Origin: Archangium sp.
GTDB taxonomy: Bacteria > Myxococcota > Myxococcia > Myxococcales > Myxococcaceae
Assembly (NCBI GenBank): GCA_030681645.1
Contig: JAUXRX010000052.1
Coordinates: 145,645 to 209,644, forward strand
Direction of reading: 5' to 3'
DNA: 64,000 nucleotides
A model generated the notes under the pieces. That model did no database searches, had not been told where the DNA came from, and saw only the letters and a program-made list of their open reading frames with translations. Made by a program: the position numbers and the translations under genes. Below, piece after piece: positions 42,144 to 52,094 of this stretch; positions within the stretch are counted from its first letter, which is position 1, and each line of letters starts with the position of its first letter.

Positions 42144-42170
42144 CGTCGATACATTCGCAACCCCGCCCGG

Positions 42171-43493
<1,323 letters not shown>

Positions 43494-43523
43494 TCGGGGC
43501 GCAGCGTAGTACCGTCGTGATGA

Positions 43524-44609
43524 TTGACGACGGACTGGAAGCCGAAGTGGGCCCCGAACACCGACCTTCGGTCACTGACCCTGACCAACGTCGAAGGTTT
43601 TCTCGCGTCGCGAATCGACGGCAGCACCACCCCCGCGCAGCTGGCGCAGCTCACAGGCCTCCCCGCCGACCAGATCCAGAGCCTCCTGACCCGCCTCGTG
43701 ACTGAAGGCGCCCTCCTCCCGGAACCCGCCAAACCCAAACCCGCCCCCAAACCCGCCCCCAAACCCGCCCCCGAAGCCGCCCCCGAAGCCGCCCCCGTCA
43801 CCGTTCCCGAAGCCGCCCCCGTCCCCGATCCCGAAGCCGATCCCGATCCCGATCCCGGCCCCGACCCCGACCCCGACCCCGAAGCCGCCCCCGAAACCGA
43901 AACCGCCCCCCTCGGCGACGGCCCAACCCACCTCGCCCTCTACCGCGAGCGCTTCCACCCCCTCTCCCCCGACGAACGCGCCGCGCGAGCCTCCACCGCG
44001 AACGGCACGAACCTCTCCGCCCTCTGCTTCGACCCTCTCCCCAACGTCATCCGCAAGCTGATGGAGAACCCTCACACCGGCCTCGAGCAAGCGCGCCTCA
44101 TCGCGACGCACCACCACAACTCCACCGGCCTCGAGTTCCTGCTCGCGCGAGCCGAGCTCATGCGTGACCCGCAGGTGCAGCGGCTCCTCTGGCGAAACCC
44201 GCAGCTCAACGAAGGCCAGCTCCGCCGTCTGACCCAGAGCAAGCGGCTGCTCGAGCTCTGGAAGCTCTCCGTGAGCCGCGAGGCGATCTCCCAGACCCGC
44301 ACCAACACCGCGAAGCTGCTCCGCGCGCGCTTCGCCACCGCCCCCGCCGAAGAGCGGGTCGAGCTCATCTTCAGCACCGAAGGCCGGGCGCTGGCAGGGC
44401 TGTCGGGGCTGGCGGTCGACGGCAAGACGACCTCACTGCTCTGCGCGCGGACCTACGCCTCGATGCTGCTGGTGCAGAACCTGGCGCACTGGTCGGCGAC
44501 GCCGCCAGCGTTGATCGCCCACCTGCTCCGGCAGCCCCTGGTCATGCGCAACCCGCGCCTCAAGACCATCCTCTCGCACCACGCGAACGCGCCCAGAGGC
44601 GGAGGCTGA
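43524..44609 (+). CDS. Unknown protein: winged-helix-like head, Pro/Asp linker, helical body
   Basis: 361 aa from TTG 43524. The head (about 1-60: LTNVEGFLASRIDG, then LAQLTGLPADQIQSLLTRLV) looks like a small helix-turn-helix domain. A linker (about 67-130) is built from PKPAPKPAP, PEAAPEAAP and DPDPDP units. The body (about 135-361) is all-helical with HEAT-like spacing (MENPHTGLEQARLIATHH, LRRLTQSKRLLELWKLSV). No membrane segment or enzyme motif. I recall this N-terminal pattern in other myxobacterial proteins but cannot name a family. The TTG start has no clear ribosome binding site. Confidence 0.65.
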   Translation: MTTDWKPKWAPNTDLRSLTLTNVEGFLASRIDGSTTPAQLAQLTGLPADQIQSLLTRLVTEGALLPEPAKPKPAPKPAPKPAPEAAPEAAPVTVPEAAPVPDPEADPDPDPGPDPDPDPEAAPETETAPLGDGPTHLALYRERFHPLSPDERAARASTANGTNLSALCFDPLPNVIRKLMENPHTGLEQARLIATHHHNSTGLEFLLARAELMRDPQVQRLLWRNPQLNEGQLRRLTQSKRLLELWKLSVSREAISQTRTNTAKLLRARFATAPAEERVELIFSTEGRALAGLSGLAVDGKTTSLLCARTYASMLLVQNLAHWSATPPALIAHLLRQPLVMRNPRLKTILSHHANAPRGGG

Positions 44610-44667
44610 CACCCGGGTCATTCCAGATTCGCTGCGCAGGTGAAGCGACCTCTGTATGAGGCCCGCC

Positions 44668-46878
44668 ATGTCTGACGGTACCCACCTCACCTTCTGCCGA
44701 ATCTGCGAGTCCCTCTGCGGCCTGCGGGTCACCGTGGAAGACAACCAGGTCGTCGAAGTGCACCCCGACCAGCAGCACGTGGCCACGTCCGGCTTCAGCT
44801 GCCCCAAGGGGCTCAAGCAGGCGCAGCTCTACGACTCGCCTGACCGCCTCGAGTACCCGATGAAGCGCACGGGCACGAAGTGGGAGCGCGTCTCGTGGGA
44901 GCAGGCGCTGACGGAGATCGGCCAGAAGGTGAAGCAGCTGCGCGGCGACCACGGCCCCGACAGCCTGGCGATGTACGTGGGAACGGCCGCGGGCTTCGGG
45001 GTGCTGCACCCGGTCTTCGCGCAGGGCTTCATGACGGCCATCGGCAGCAAGTCGATGTACGCGTCGGCCACGCAGGACTGCTCGAACAAGTTCGCGGTGG
45101 CGCGCGAGGTGTACGGCTTTCCCTTCACCCAGCCCTTCCCCGACCTCGACCACACCCGCTGCCTGATCATCGTGGGCGCGAACCCGGTGATCTCGAAGTG
45201 GAGCTTCCTCCAGGTGCCCAACCCGGGGCGCACGCTGCAGCACCTGCGCGAGCGCGGCGGCAAGCTCATCGTGGTCGACCCGCGCAAGACCGAGACGGCG
45301 AAGCTCGCTGATCAACACCTCTTCATCCGCCCCAACACCGACCCGTTCTTCTACCTCTCGTTCCTCAACGAGCTGGAACGGCAGGGCGGCGTCCACCGCG
45401 AGCGCGCGGCCTCGATGGCCGAGGGCATCGACGAGGTGCTCGCGCTGGCGCGGGCCTGGCCGGCCACGCGCACCGAGTCGGTGACGCAGATCCCCGCGGC
45501 GACGCTGGCCGACCTGGTGACCACCTTCCGCACGTCCGACGGCGCGGCGCTCTACTCGTCGACGGGCGTGAACATGGGCACCAACGGCTCGCTCGGCTTC
45601 TGGCTGCAGGAGTGCATCAACCTGCTCTCGGGAAACCTCGACCGCCGGGGCGGCACGTTGGTGGGCCGGGGCGTCATCGACTTCCCCGCGTTCGGCAAGC
45701 GCACCGGCGTGCTGATGCGCGACGACGTGTCGCGGGTGGGCCACTTCAGCTCGGTGAACGACGCGTTCCCGGGCGGCGTGCTGGCCGACGAGATCCTCAC
45801 GCCCGGCGACAAGCAGGTGCGCGCGCTCTTCGTCACGGGGGGAAACCCGCTCATCACCATGGCCAACTCCGGGCGCCTCAAGAAGGCCTTCGAGCAGCTC
45901 GAGCTGCTGGTGACGCTCGATCTCTTCCGCAACGAGACCGGCTCGGTGGCGAACTACGTGCTGCCCTGCACCTCTCCGCTCGAGCGGCCCGACCTGCCCT
46001 TCATCTTCCCGCTCATGCTGGGGCTGCAGAAGAAGCCGTATCTCCAGGCGACGCGCGCGGTGGTGGAGCCGCGAGGCGAGGTGCGCGACGAGGCGACCAT
46101 CTACCTGCAGCTCTGCAAGGCCGCGGGGCTGGGGCTGTTCGGCAGCACGGTGGCGCAGAAGGTGCTCGAGGGCCTGCTCGCGGTGCACACGCGCCTGCAG
46201 CCGAAGGGGAAGCAGCCGTCGTTGCCGCAGGAGGCGCTGCTGTCCTTCCTCCTCCGCCTCACCGGGCAGCCGGGCTTCGAGCACCTGCTCGAGCACAGCC
46301 CGCACGGGTGGCTGCGCGAGGCCCACCAGGCCGACGACTTCGTGCAGGACCGCGTGCTCACCTTGAGCCGGAAGGTGCAGCTCGCGCCGGCGAAGTTCCT
46401 CGAGCAGGCGAAGAAGCTCGACGCCGACTTCGAGCAGGAGCGCGCTGATGCTCGCAGCCTCAAGCTGATCGGCCGGCGCGCGGTGCAGACGCACAACTCG
46501 TGGACGCACAACATCCCCGCGTTCGTGCACGAGCAGACCAACTACCTCTACATGCACCCCGACGACGCGCGGCGCGCGGGCCTGAGCGACGGCGCGCTGG
46601 CCGACGTCACCAGCGACACCGCGACGGTGCGGGTGCCCATTCGCATTCTCGCCGACCTCATGCCCGGCACGGTGGCGCTGCCGCATGGCTGGGGGCACCA
46701 GCACGCGACCGGGCTCTCGGTGGCGAGCAAGACGCGCGGCGTGAACGTGAACCTGCTCGCGGCAGATGGCCCCGGCCGGCTGGAGAAGCTCTCGGGCATG
46801 GCGCACCTCACCGGCTTCAACGTCGAGGTGACGTCAGCCGCGGGCCCGCAGAACCCGACGAGCTGGAGCGGCCTCTGA
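44668..46878 (+). CDS. Molybdopterin oxidoreductase (formate dehydrogenase alpha/BisC-like)
   Basis: 736 aa from ATG 44668 (GAGG upstream; ATG 44656 is a 4-codon longer alternative). N-terminal 4Fe-4S site FCRICESLCG, then FSCPKG (CxxCxxxC...C). Molybdopterin-binding segments include DCSNKFAVAREVYG, GANPVISKWS and VVDPRKTETAKLADQH. The Cys of QDCSNK is a candidate Mo ligand. The C-terminal pterin-binding domain has YLYMHPDDARRAGLSDG and GTVALPHGWGHQH. No twin-Arg signal, so it is cytoplasmic. No electron-transfer subunit gene adjoins it, so its redox partner and substrate are unknown. Confidence 0.88.
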   Translation: MSDGTHLTFCRICESLCGLRVTVEDNQVVEVHPDQQHVATSGFSCPKGLKQAQLYDSPDRLEYPMKRTGTKWERVSWEQALTEIGQKVKQLRGDHGPDSLAMYVGTAAGFGVLHPVFAQGFMTAIGSKSMYASATQDCSNKFAVAREVYGFPFTQPFPDLDHTRCLIIVGANPVISKWSFLQVPNPGRTLQHLRERGGKLIVVDPRKTETAKLADQHLFIRPNTDPFFYLSFLNELERQGGVHRERAASMAEGIDEVLALARAWPATRTESVTQIPAATLADLVTTFRTSDGAALYSSTGVNMGTNGSLGFWLQECINLLSGNLDRRGGTLVGRGVIDFPAFGKRTGVLMRDDVSRVGHFSSVNDAFPGGVLADEILTPGDKQVRALFVTGGNPLITMANSGRLKKAFEQLELLVTLDLFRNETGSVANYVLPCTSPLERPDLPFIFPLMLGLQKKPYLQATRAVVEPRGEVRDEATIYLQLCKAAGLGLFGSTVAQKVLEGLLAVHTRLQPKGKQPSLPQEALLSFLLRLTGQPGFEHLLEHSPHGWLREAHQADDFVQDRVLTLSRKVQLAPAKFLEQAKKLDADFEQERADARSLKLIGRRAVQTHNSWTHNIPAFVHEQTNYLYMHPDDARRAGLSDGALADVTSDTATVRVPIRILADLMPGTVALPHGWGHQHATGLSVASKTRGVNVNLLAADGPGRLEKLSGMAHLTGFNVEVTSAAGPQNPTSWSGL

Positions 46879-46882
46879 GTCT

Positions 46883-46944
46883 GGACTCCGCTCGGCGTGA
46901 GCGGAACGGGTCCCAACCGTTCAGCCCGAGCGAAGTCGAGGGCG
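46883..46944. repeat. Second dispersed-type inverted repeat
   Basis: CTCCGCTCGGCGTGAGCGGAACGG faces CCGTTCAGCCCGAGCGAAGTC across a short loop, between convergent stops at 46878 and 46955. It resembles a hairpin found scattered in many environmental bacterial genomes and may serve as a terminator. Confidence 0.6.
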
Positions 46945-46954
46945 CTCCACGCCG

Positions 46955-48112
46955 TCAGAGGCCCCAGCGATACGCTGCGTCGAGCTGCTCGACCCACGTG
47001 AGCCCGAGCGCGCCCGGGTGCACCTTCACGGGGACGACGTCGCCGACGGCGAACTTCTGGAGCGCCCCGTACGACGCCCCGACGCGCACGGCCGGGGCAC
47101 CCGGCTCCCAGCTGTCGACCTGCAGGGCCTTGCTATCCGTGGAGCGCACCGTCACCTGGTGCACGGTCGGGGGTGCGCCATCGAGGCGTTGGTTGGCCAC
47201 CAGGACCAGGGTGCCGCCGAGCGCGGGCAGGCCCAGCAGGGTGACGCCGGCCGAGATGGCGAGCGCCCGAATGCCGTCGGAGCTGCCGCGCGCGACGACG
47301 GACAGGAGCGCCACCCCGGTGGCCCACAGGGCGAATCCACCACCGATGAGGACGGCCACCGCGGCGGCCCGGTTCACCGTGACCCCCAGGGTCGGCGCGA
47401 GCGCGAGCGCACCGAACAGGCCGCCGGCCGTGAAGAGCACCACGAGCGCGGCCAGGGGCAGGTTGCGCACGTCCCCGGGCGTCTTGAACTCGAGCCCGTC
47501 GAACTGCGGCACGGCCTTCGCGAGCCTGGCCAGGAGCGCCGTGGCTTCGGCGGCTTTGCTCTCTCTTCGTCCCTCATGCAGGGGCGCGAGCTGAAAGGCC
47601 TCCACGCCGCGGGTGGACGTCTGCACGTGGAAGCCAAGGGCGATGAGGCCGGCGATCGCCTCGCGCGTGGAGTCGGAGGCAAGCAGTTGCTTGAGCACTG
47701 CGTCCTGCTCGGCCGAATCGACGTAGCAGTGCTGGTCGAACGCGGCGTCGCCCGTCTGGAGCTCCCGGCTGATGCCGAGCTTCTTGCCGAAGTGGTGCAG
47801 CCCTCTTTCGGCCGAGAAGACGGCCCAGGGCAGGAAGCCGGTCTTCACGAGCAGTCCCACCCGGACGAGGTTGCGGCTGTCGTACCGCGCGTTGACGAGC
47901 ACGTCGCAGCCGTCGAGCTCGAAAGCCACGTCGTTCCCCTCGTAGAGGCCGCCCAGCTTCGTGCCCTTGCGGGCGGCCCCGGCGGCGGTGAGGCTGGCCA
48001 CCAGCACCTCTTCCTTCCGGTCGAGCAGCGCCCTGGACAGGCGGCGCACCAACGCGAACAACCCGGCGACCCCGATGACGACCAGCACGACGACGAGCAC
48101 CACTGAGCCCAT
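46955..48112 (-). CDS. Membrane protein of unknown function
   Basis: 385 aa from ATG 48112. An N-terminal helix (VVLVVVLVVIGVAGLFALV) is followed by a soluble domain (about 30-220; FELDGCDVLVNARYDSRNLV, then CYVDSAEQDAVLKQLLASD) and three more helices (about 225-320), with a final beta segment (VPVKVHPGALGL). No family recognised. Convergent with the molybdopterin oxidoreductase. Confidence 0.7.
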   Translation of the reverse strand: MGSVVLVVVLVVIGVAGLFALVRRLSRALLDRKEEVLVASLTAAGAARKGTKLGGLYEGNDVAFELDGCDVLVNARYDSRNLVRVGLLVKTGFLPWAVFSAERGLHHFGKKLGISRELQTGDAAFDQHCYVDSAEQDAVLKQLLASDSTREAIAGLIALGFHVQTSTRGVEAFQLAPLHEGRRESKAAEATALLARLAKAVPQFDGLEFKTPGDVRNLPLAALVVLFTAGGLFGALALAPTLGVTVNRAAAVAVLIGGGFALWATGVALLSVVARGSSDGIRALAISAGVTLLGLPALGGTLVLVANQRLDGAPPTVHQVTVRSTDSKALQVDSWEPGAPAVRVGASYGALQKFAVGDVVPVKVHPGALGLTWVEQLDAAYRWGL

Positions 48113-48362
48113 GGTGCGCGAAGTGTAGGTCCTCCTCTCGCGACGGGACCGATGCACCCCGGAAGTTCTGTGATGCCTCGCATCAGCGCAGCGCAACGCT
48201 CGAACCCGTCGTTCTACAGCCGTCAGCGAGGCCGAAGTGACACCGCATGCGCTGATCACTTGATGCGGGAGGAAGAAGCGCAACGGGTGCAGCGGCTTCC
48301 TCGCAGAACCGTGCGGATTCGGGTTCGCCTTCCCGGGTTCAGGCTTTGCTTCCCCCGGGCGC

Positions 48363-49076
48363 ATGAACCACGCCCTGCCACTCGACAACGCACACCCTGA
48401 AGAGACCCCGCACCGCAGCGAACAATGGGGCGCGGGCGCCGCGCTGCTGGCGATCGCCTTCGGCATGGGAGGGCTCGCGCTCGAGCGGCCCTGGCCCGCT
48501 GGGGGCGATGCCTTCACCGCCTTCCTCGCGCAGAACCGCGGCGCGATCGTCGGGCAGAGCCTGTTCTTCATGGTGGGCTCGGCCATCAACCTCTGGTTCC
48601 TCGGAAGTCTGCGCAGCTACCTCGCCCGCGCCGAGGGAGGAGGCGCACCGCTCACGCACGTGGCCTTCGGGTCGGGCGTGCTCTGGGTCGGTCTCAACAT
48701 CGTGGGGCAGGCGCCGCAGATCGTGCTGACGTTGCCCACGCAGGCCGCGTTGGATCCCGCGCTCGCGCGGGTCCTCGCCGATCTCTGCTTCGTGATGCTC
48801 AACACCGCCAACCTGCCGTTGGCCGTGATGTTCGGTGCGATCGCGGTCGTCGCTTTGAAGGCGCGCGCCTTCCCCGTCTGGCTGGGCGTCCTCGCGGCCG
48901 TGGCGGGCGTCGCCGCCCTCGCGCTCACCTTCGCGGTCGCGCAGGCGTCCGGCCCGCTCGCGCCCCAGGGCTGGCTCACGCTCGCGCTCTATCCCTCCTC
49001 GGTGATCTGGCTGCTGCCGGCACCGATCGTGATGATGCGGCGAATCGGCAGGGCGCTGGCGGTCGCGCATCGATGA
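48363..49076 (+). CDS. DUF4386-like integral membrane protein
   Basis: 237 aa with six predictable membrane helices and short loops. The helix-2 region has QSLFFMVGSAINLWFLGSL. Pattern and length fit DUF4386-type proteins, whose role is unknown. The stop overlaps the next start (ATGA), so the two membrane proteins are made together. The 250-base gap upstream should hold the promoter, shared with the divergent gene at 48112. Confidence 0.7.
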   Translation: MNHALPLDNAHPEETPHRSEQWGAGAALLAIAFGMGGLALERPWPAGGDAFTAFLAQNRGAIVGQSLFFMVGSAINLWFLGSLRSYLARAEGGGAPLTHVAFGSGVLWVGLNIVGQAPQIVLTLPTQAALDPALARVLADLCFVMLNTANLPLAVMFGAIAVVALKARAFPVWLGVLAAVAGVAALALTFAVAQASGPLAPQGWLTLALYPSSVIWLLPAPIVMMRRIGRALAVAHR

Positions 49077-49798
49077 GCGCCGGTGGCGACGCTGGAGAAG
49101 CGGGCCGCGCCTCGTGGGTCGCCGCCACGCTCGCGCTGCTGACGACGGGGACGTTCGCCATCGCCGTGCTCACCCCGCCCCTCTCGGGCCCGTGGTGCAC
49201 CGCCGGTTGCTTCGAGTACCCCTACGCTGACATCGCGAGCCGGTTTCCGCGTGACTACTGGTGGATGTTCTCAGCGATGCTCGTGAGCGTCGTCTTCGTC
49301 GCGCTGATGGTCAGCGTCCATCGCTGTGCACCGGCGCCCGCAAAGAGCTTCAGCCTGATGGGGCTCGCCCTCGGAGCGCCCGGCGCCCTGGTCCTGCTCG
49401 TCGACTACTGGGTACAGGTCGCGGTGATTCAGCCCTCCGTGTTGCGCAGTGAACACGACGGCATCGCGCTGCTGAGCCAGTTCAACCCGCACGGCGTCTT
49501 CATCGCCCTCGAGGAGATCGGCTTTCTGCTCATGAGCGCCGGCCTGCTCTGCCTCGCGCCCGTCTTCTGGCGAACCCGCGGTGGGGGACGAGCGCTCGGT
49601 TGGGTGCTGATCGGAGGCTTCGTCGCGTCACTCGGAGCGGTCGTCGCCACCTCGATGCGCTTCGGCCTCCAACGGGAGTACTTCCTCGAGGTCGCGCTGA
49701 TCAGCGTGGTGTGGCTGACGCTGATCATCGCCGGGACGATGCTCGCGGTCCTCTTCCGGCGCCTGGCGACGAGCTACAGCTTCGGAGCGATGGGGTAG
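49073..49798 (+). CDS. Integral membrane protein of unknown function, coupled to upstream gene
   Basis: 241 aa from ATG 49073. Six membrane helices (first at about 18-38). An extracytoplasmic loop has two Cys in WCTAGCFEYPYADIASRFP. The GLQREYFLEVALISVVW block precedes the last helix. No family recognised. Start/stop overlap with 48363-49076 suggests a two-protein complex. Its 3' end overlaps the convergent coiled-coil gene by 25 bases. Confidence 0.65.
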   Translation: MSAGGDAGEAGRASWVAATLALLTTGTFAIAVLTPPLSGPWCTAGCFEYPYADIASRFPRDYWWMFSAMLVSVVFVALMVSVHRCAPAPAKSFSLMGLALGAPGALVLLVDYWVQVAVIQPSVLRSEHDGIALLSQFNPHGVFIALEEIGFLLMSAGLLCLAPVFWRTRGGGRALGWVLIGGFVASLGAVVATSMRFGLQREYFLEVALISVVWLTLIIAGTMLAVLFRRLATSYSFGAMG

Positions 49799-50076
49799 AG
49801 CCGGTCGACGTCTTCGTGGCGGCGCACGCCGATCGCCTCGCGCTGCACGCAGAGGTTCCACCGCTGCCGCTCTGACTCTTCGCGCGCCTCGCGGTAGTCA
49901 GCCAGCAACAGCTCATGCAGGGCGCCGCGCGCGGTCGCCAGCTCGTCCCGCAGCTCCCCGCACCGCTGGAGGAGCGCCTCGAGTTTCCGCGCAGTCAGAC
50001 CCAGGGCGCCGGCCCGCTCCTTGTTGAGCTCGGCCTCCCAGGCGTTGGCGCTCTGGAGATCGCGCTTCACGCTCAT
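49774..50076 (-). CDS. Small coiled-coil protein
   Basis: 100 aa, rich in Glu, Arg, Leu and Ala with heptad spacing over about 10-75 (LNKERAGALGLTARKLEALL, then RGALHELLLADYREAREESE). No signal or membrane helix. Function unknown. It is divergent from the CHAP protein gene, sharing a 93-base intergenic region with a palindrome. Confidence 0.55.
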   Translation of the reverse strand: MSVKRDLQSANAWEAELNKERAGALGLTARKLEALLQRCGELRDELATARGALHELLLADYREAREESERQRWNLCVQREAIGVRRHEDVDRLYPIAPKL

Positions 50077-50112
50077 GGGCCCATTCTAACGCCCGGATTA
50101 CGGCCCGAAATT

Positions 50113-50128
50113 AACGTGAATTTACGTT
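50113..50128. promoter_or_regulatory. Palindrome between divergent genes
   Basis: AACGTGAATTTACGTT is a 14 of 16 dyad in an AT-rich patch between starts at 50076 and 50170. Candidate operator; regulator unknown. Confidence 0.4.
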
Positions 50129-50169
50129 CTCTCCCGGCAAGCAAGAGCGCGGGCAGCCGACAACCACGC

Positions 50170-50880
50170 ATGCTCGTCAAATCCGGATCGCGGGGAAGCA
50201 GCGTCGTCAGCGTGCAGAAGGAACTGAAGGCGGCTGGCATCAACCCGGGCCCGGTCGATGGCGACTTCGGCAGGAAGACGCGCGCCGCGGTGATGGCCTA
50301 CCAGCGCAAGCACCACCTCGCGGTGGACGGCGTGGTGGGCGCGAAGACCTGGAAGGCGCTGACCCACGACGGCTTCAAGCCGGGTGGCACGAAGAAGCCC
50401 GCGCCAACCCGCCCGCACGCGCCCATCTCCACCGGCCCCGGCCGCCCCTCAAGCAAGGTGCAGAAGCTGCTCGCGGAGGCGCGCAAGCACCTCGGCTTCC
50501 ACGAAGGCAGCGGCAACAAGAACCCGTTCAGCAAGGCGCTCGGCCGCCCGCCCGAGGCGTGGTGCGCGGACTTCGTCAGCTTCTGCGCGAAGAAAGCGGG
50601 GCTGCGCATGAACACCGCCTCGGCGCAGCAGGTGGCCAACATCATCAAGCAGCAGGGTGGCTGGAAGGGCCGGCACAACCCGAAGCCCGGTGACGCGGTC
50701 ACCTTCCGCTGGGACGGCAGCCACGGCTGGGCGGATCACGTCGGCCTGGTGGAGAAGGTCTTCAAGCGCGGCGGCAAGACGTACATCCAGACCATCGAAG
50801 GCAACTCGGGTGATCGCGTGCGCCGCAAGACGTACCTGGCGACGTCGTCGGTCATCAACGGCTACGGCACGATGCGCTGA
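50170..50880 (+). CDS. Peptidoglycan-binding and CHAP-domain amidase-like protein without signal peptide
   Basis: 236 aa from ATG 50170. PG_binding_1 domain (about 5-62: SVVSVQKELKAAGINPGPVD, then DGVVGAKTWKALT). After a Pro linker, a CHAP domain (about 95-236) has catalytic Cys in EAWCADFVSFC, then HNPKPGDAVTF, and His in WADHVGLVEKV. CHAP enzymes cleave peptidoglycan peptides or amide bonds. The lack of an export signal resembles phage endolysins or toxins delivered by other machinery; an upstream in-frame GTG would add only about 18 residues. Confidence 0.8.
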   Translation: MLVKSGSRGSSVVSVQKELKAAGINPGPVDGDFGRKTRAAVMAYQRKHHLAVDGVVGAKTWKALTHDGFKPGGTKKPAPTRPHAPISTGPGRPSSKVQKLLAEARKHLGFHEGSGNKNPFSKALGRPPEAWCADFVSFCAKKAGLRMNTASAQQVANIIKQQGGWKGRHNPKPGDAVTFRWDGSHGWADHVGLVEKVFKRGGKTYIQTIEGNSGDRVRRKTYLATSSVINGYGTMR

Positions 50881-50915
50881 GACAGGACTGCTTCAACGCG
50901 GCTACATGGGCAACC

Positions 50916-52016
50916 ATGCACCCGTCGATGAAGAGCAGCGGACAGCGCGCCATCGTCAGCGCGCTCGGAGAGACCCCGCTGGACGCGGTCGAGCACCACC
51001 TCTCGCTCGAGCCGATGTCACCGCCCGACGTCACGAAGCTCGCGTCACACGACGTGGTGGTCGCGGTGAAGAGCGCGGCGGTCGGCTGGGTCGACCTGCT
51101 CATGACCAGCGGGCAGTACCAGCACCTCCCCTCTCCGCCGTACACGCCGGGCCTCGAGTACGCGGGCGAGCTCGCGTGGCTCGGCGCCGACGTGAAGCAC
51201 CTCGCGGTCGGGGACGCCGTGCTGGTGGACGGCTTCGTGGCGGGCCCCCGCTCGAAGGGCGAGTACCAGGCCTCGGGTGGCTTCGCGACCTGGGCGGTGG
51301 TGCCCGCCGAGGCGATCAAGCGCATTCCCGGGGGGCTCTCGTTCGACCAGGCGGCGAGCCTGCTGGGCAGCTACGAGACCGCGATCCACTGCCTGGTCGC
51401 GCGCGGACGGCTCAAGGCCGGAGAGACGGTGCTCATCCTCGGCGCGTCGGGCGCGACCGGCGTCGCAGCGGTGCAGGTGGCGAAGCTGCTGGGCGCGACC
51501 GTCATCGCCACGGGGCGCAGCGACGAGAAGCTCGCGGTGGTGAAGTCACTGGGCGCGGACCACGTGCTCAACACCAGCAGCGGCGCCTTCAAGGACCAGG
51601 TGAAGGCGCTCACCGGCGGCCAGGGTGTCGACGTGGTCTACGACGGCGTCGGCGGCGATCTCTCGCTCGAGGCGATGAAGTGCGTGCGCTTCGGCGCGCG
51701 GTTCCTCATCGTCGGCTGGGCGTCCACGCCCTTCGTCGCGAAGGGCAAGGGCCAGCGCGGCGCGCCCAACGCCAATCAACTGCCGACCAACCTGATCATG
51801 ATGAAGGGCCTCGACGTGCTCGGCTGCCCGACCGTCATCTCGGCTCACCACGATCCGACGCTGCGCGCGCCACGCCACGAGCTGCTCTGGAAGTGGGTGG
51901 AGTCGGGGAAGCTCAAGCCCCACGTCTCGCACGTGTTTCCGCTCGCCGAGGTGAAGGAGGCGATGCGCGCGAAGTGGCGCGGCGATGTGGTGGGCGGGTG
52001 CGTGCTCCACCCGTAG
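50916..52016 (+). CDS. NADPH:quinone oxidoreductase-like MDR-family enzyme
   Basis: 366 aa. GroES-like N-terminus (about 35-150: VDLLMTSGQYQHLPSPPYTP, then GLEYAGELAWLG). Rossmann domain (about 165-310) with LILGASGATGVAAVQVAKLL (nucleotide loop) and VVYDGVGGD. No zinc-binding Cys cluster, so it belongs to the zinc-independent quinone/enone reductase branch. Likely NADPH-dependent reduction of a quinone or enone. It starts 35 bases after the CHAP gene. Confidence 0.88.
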   Translation: MHPSMKSSGQRAIVSALGETPLDAVEHHLSLEPMSPPDVTKLASHDVVVAVKSAAVGWVDLLMTSGQYQHLPSPPYTPGLEYAGELAWLGADVKHLAVGDAVLVDGFVAGPRSKGEYQASGGFATWAVVPAEAIKRIPGGLSFDQAASLLGSYETAIHCLVARGRLKAGETVLILGASGATGVAAVQVAKLLGATVIATGRSDEKLAVVKSLGADHVLNTSSGAFKDQVKALTGGQGVDVVYDGVGGDLSLEAMKCVRFGARFLIVGWASTPFVAKGKGQRGAPNANQLPTNLIMMKGLDVLGCPTVISAHHDPTLRAPRHELLWKWVESGKLKPHVSHVFPLAEVKEAMRAKWRGDVVGGCVLHP

Positions 52017-52020
52017 CCTG

Positions 52021-52091
52021 TCTCCCTCTCCCTGCGGAGCGGGGAAAGGCGGACTCGCGCCTCGAGGGGAACGAGGGCCGGGGTGAGGGGC
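52021..52091. repeat. Dispersed palindromic repeat, copy 9 (long form)
   Basis: TCTCCCTCTCCCTGCGGAGC, GGCGGACTCGCGCCTCG, then GCCGGGGTGAGGGG. It lies between convergent stops (52016 and 52095). Confidence 0.88.
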
Positions 52092-52094
52092 GGC

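Noticed and set aside
44560..46806. 748-residue minus-strand open frame
   Set aside because: It is antisense to the molybdopterin oxidoreductase and Arg/His/Val-rich as expected for a high-GC shadow frame; the plus strand has clear motifs.
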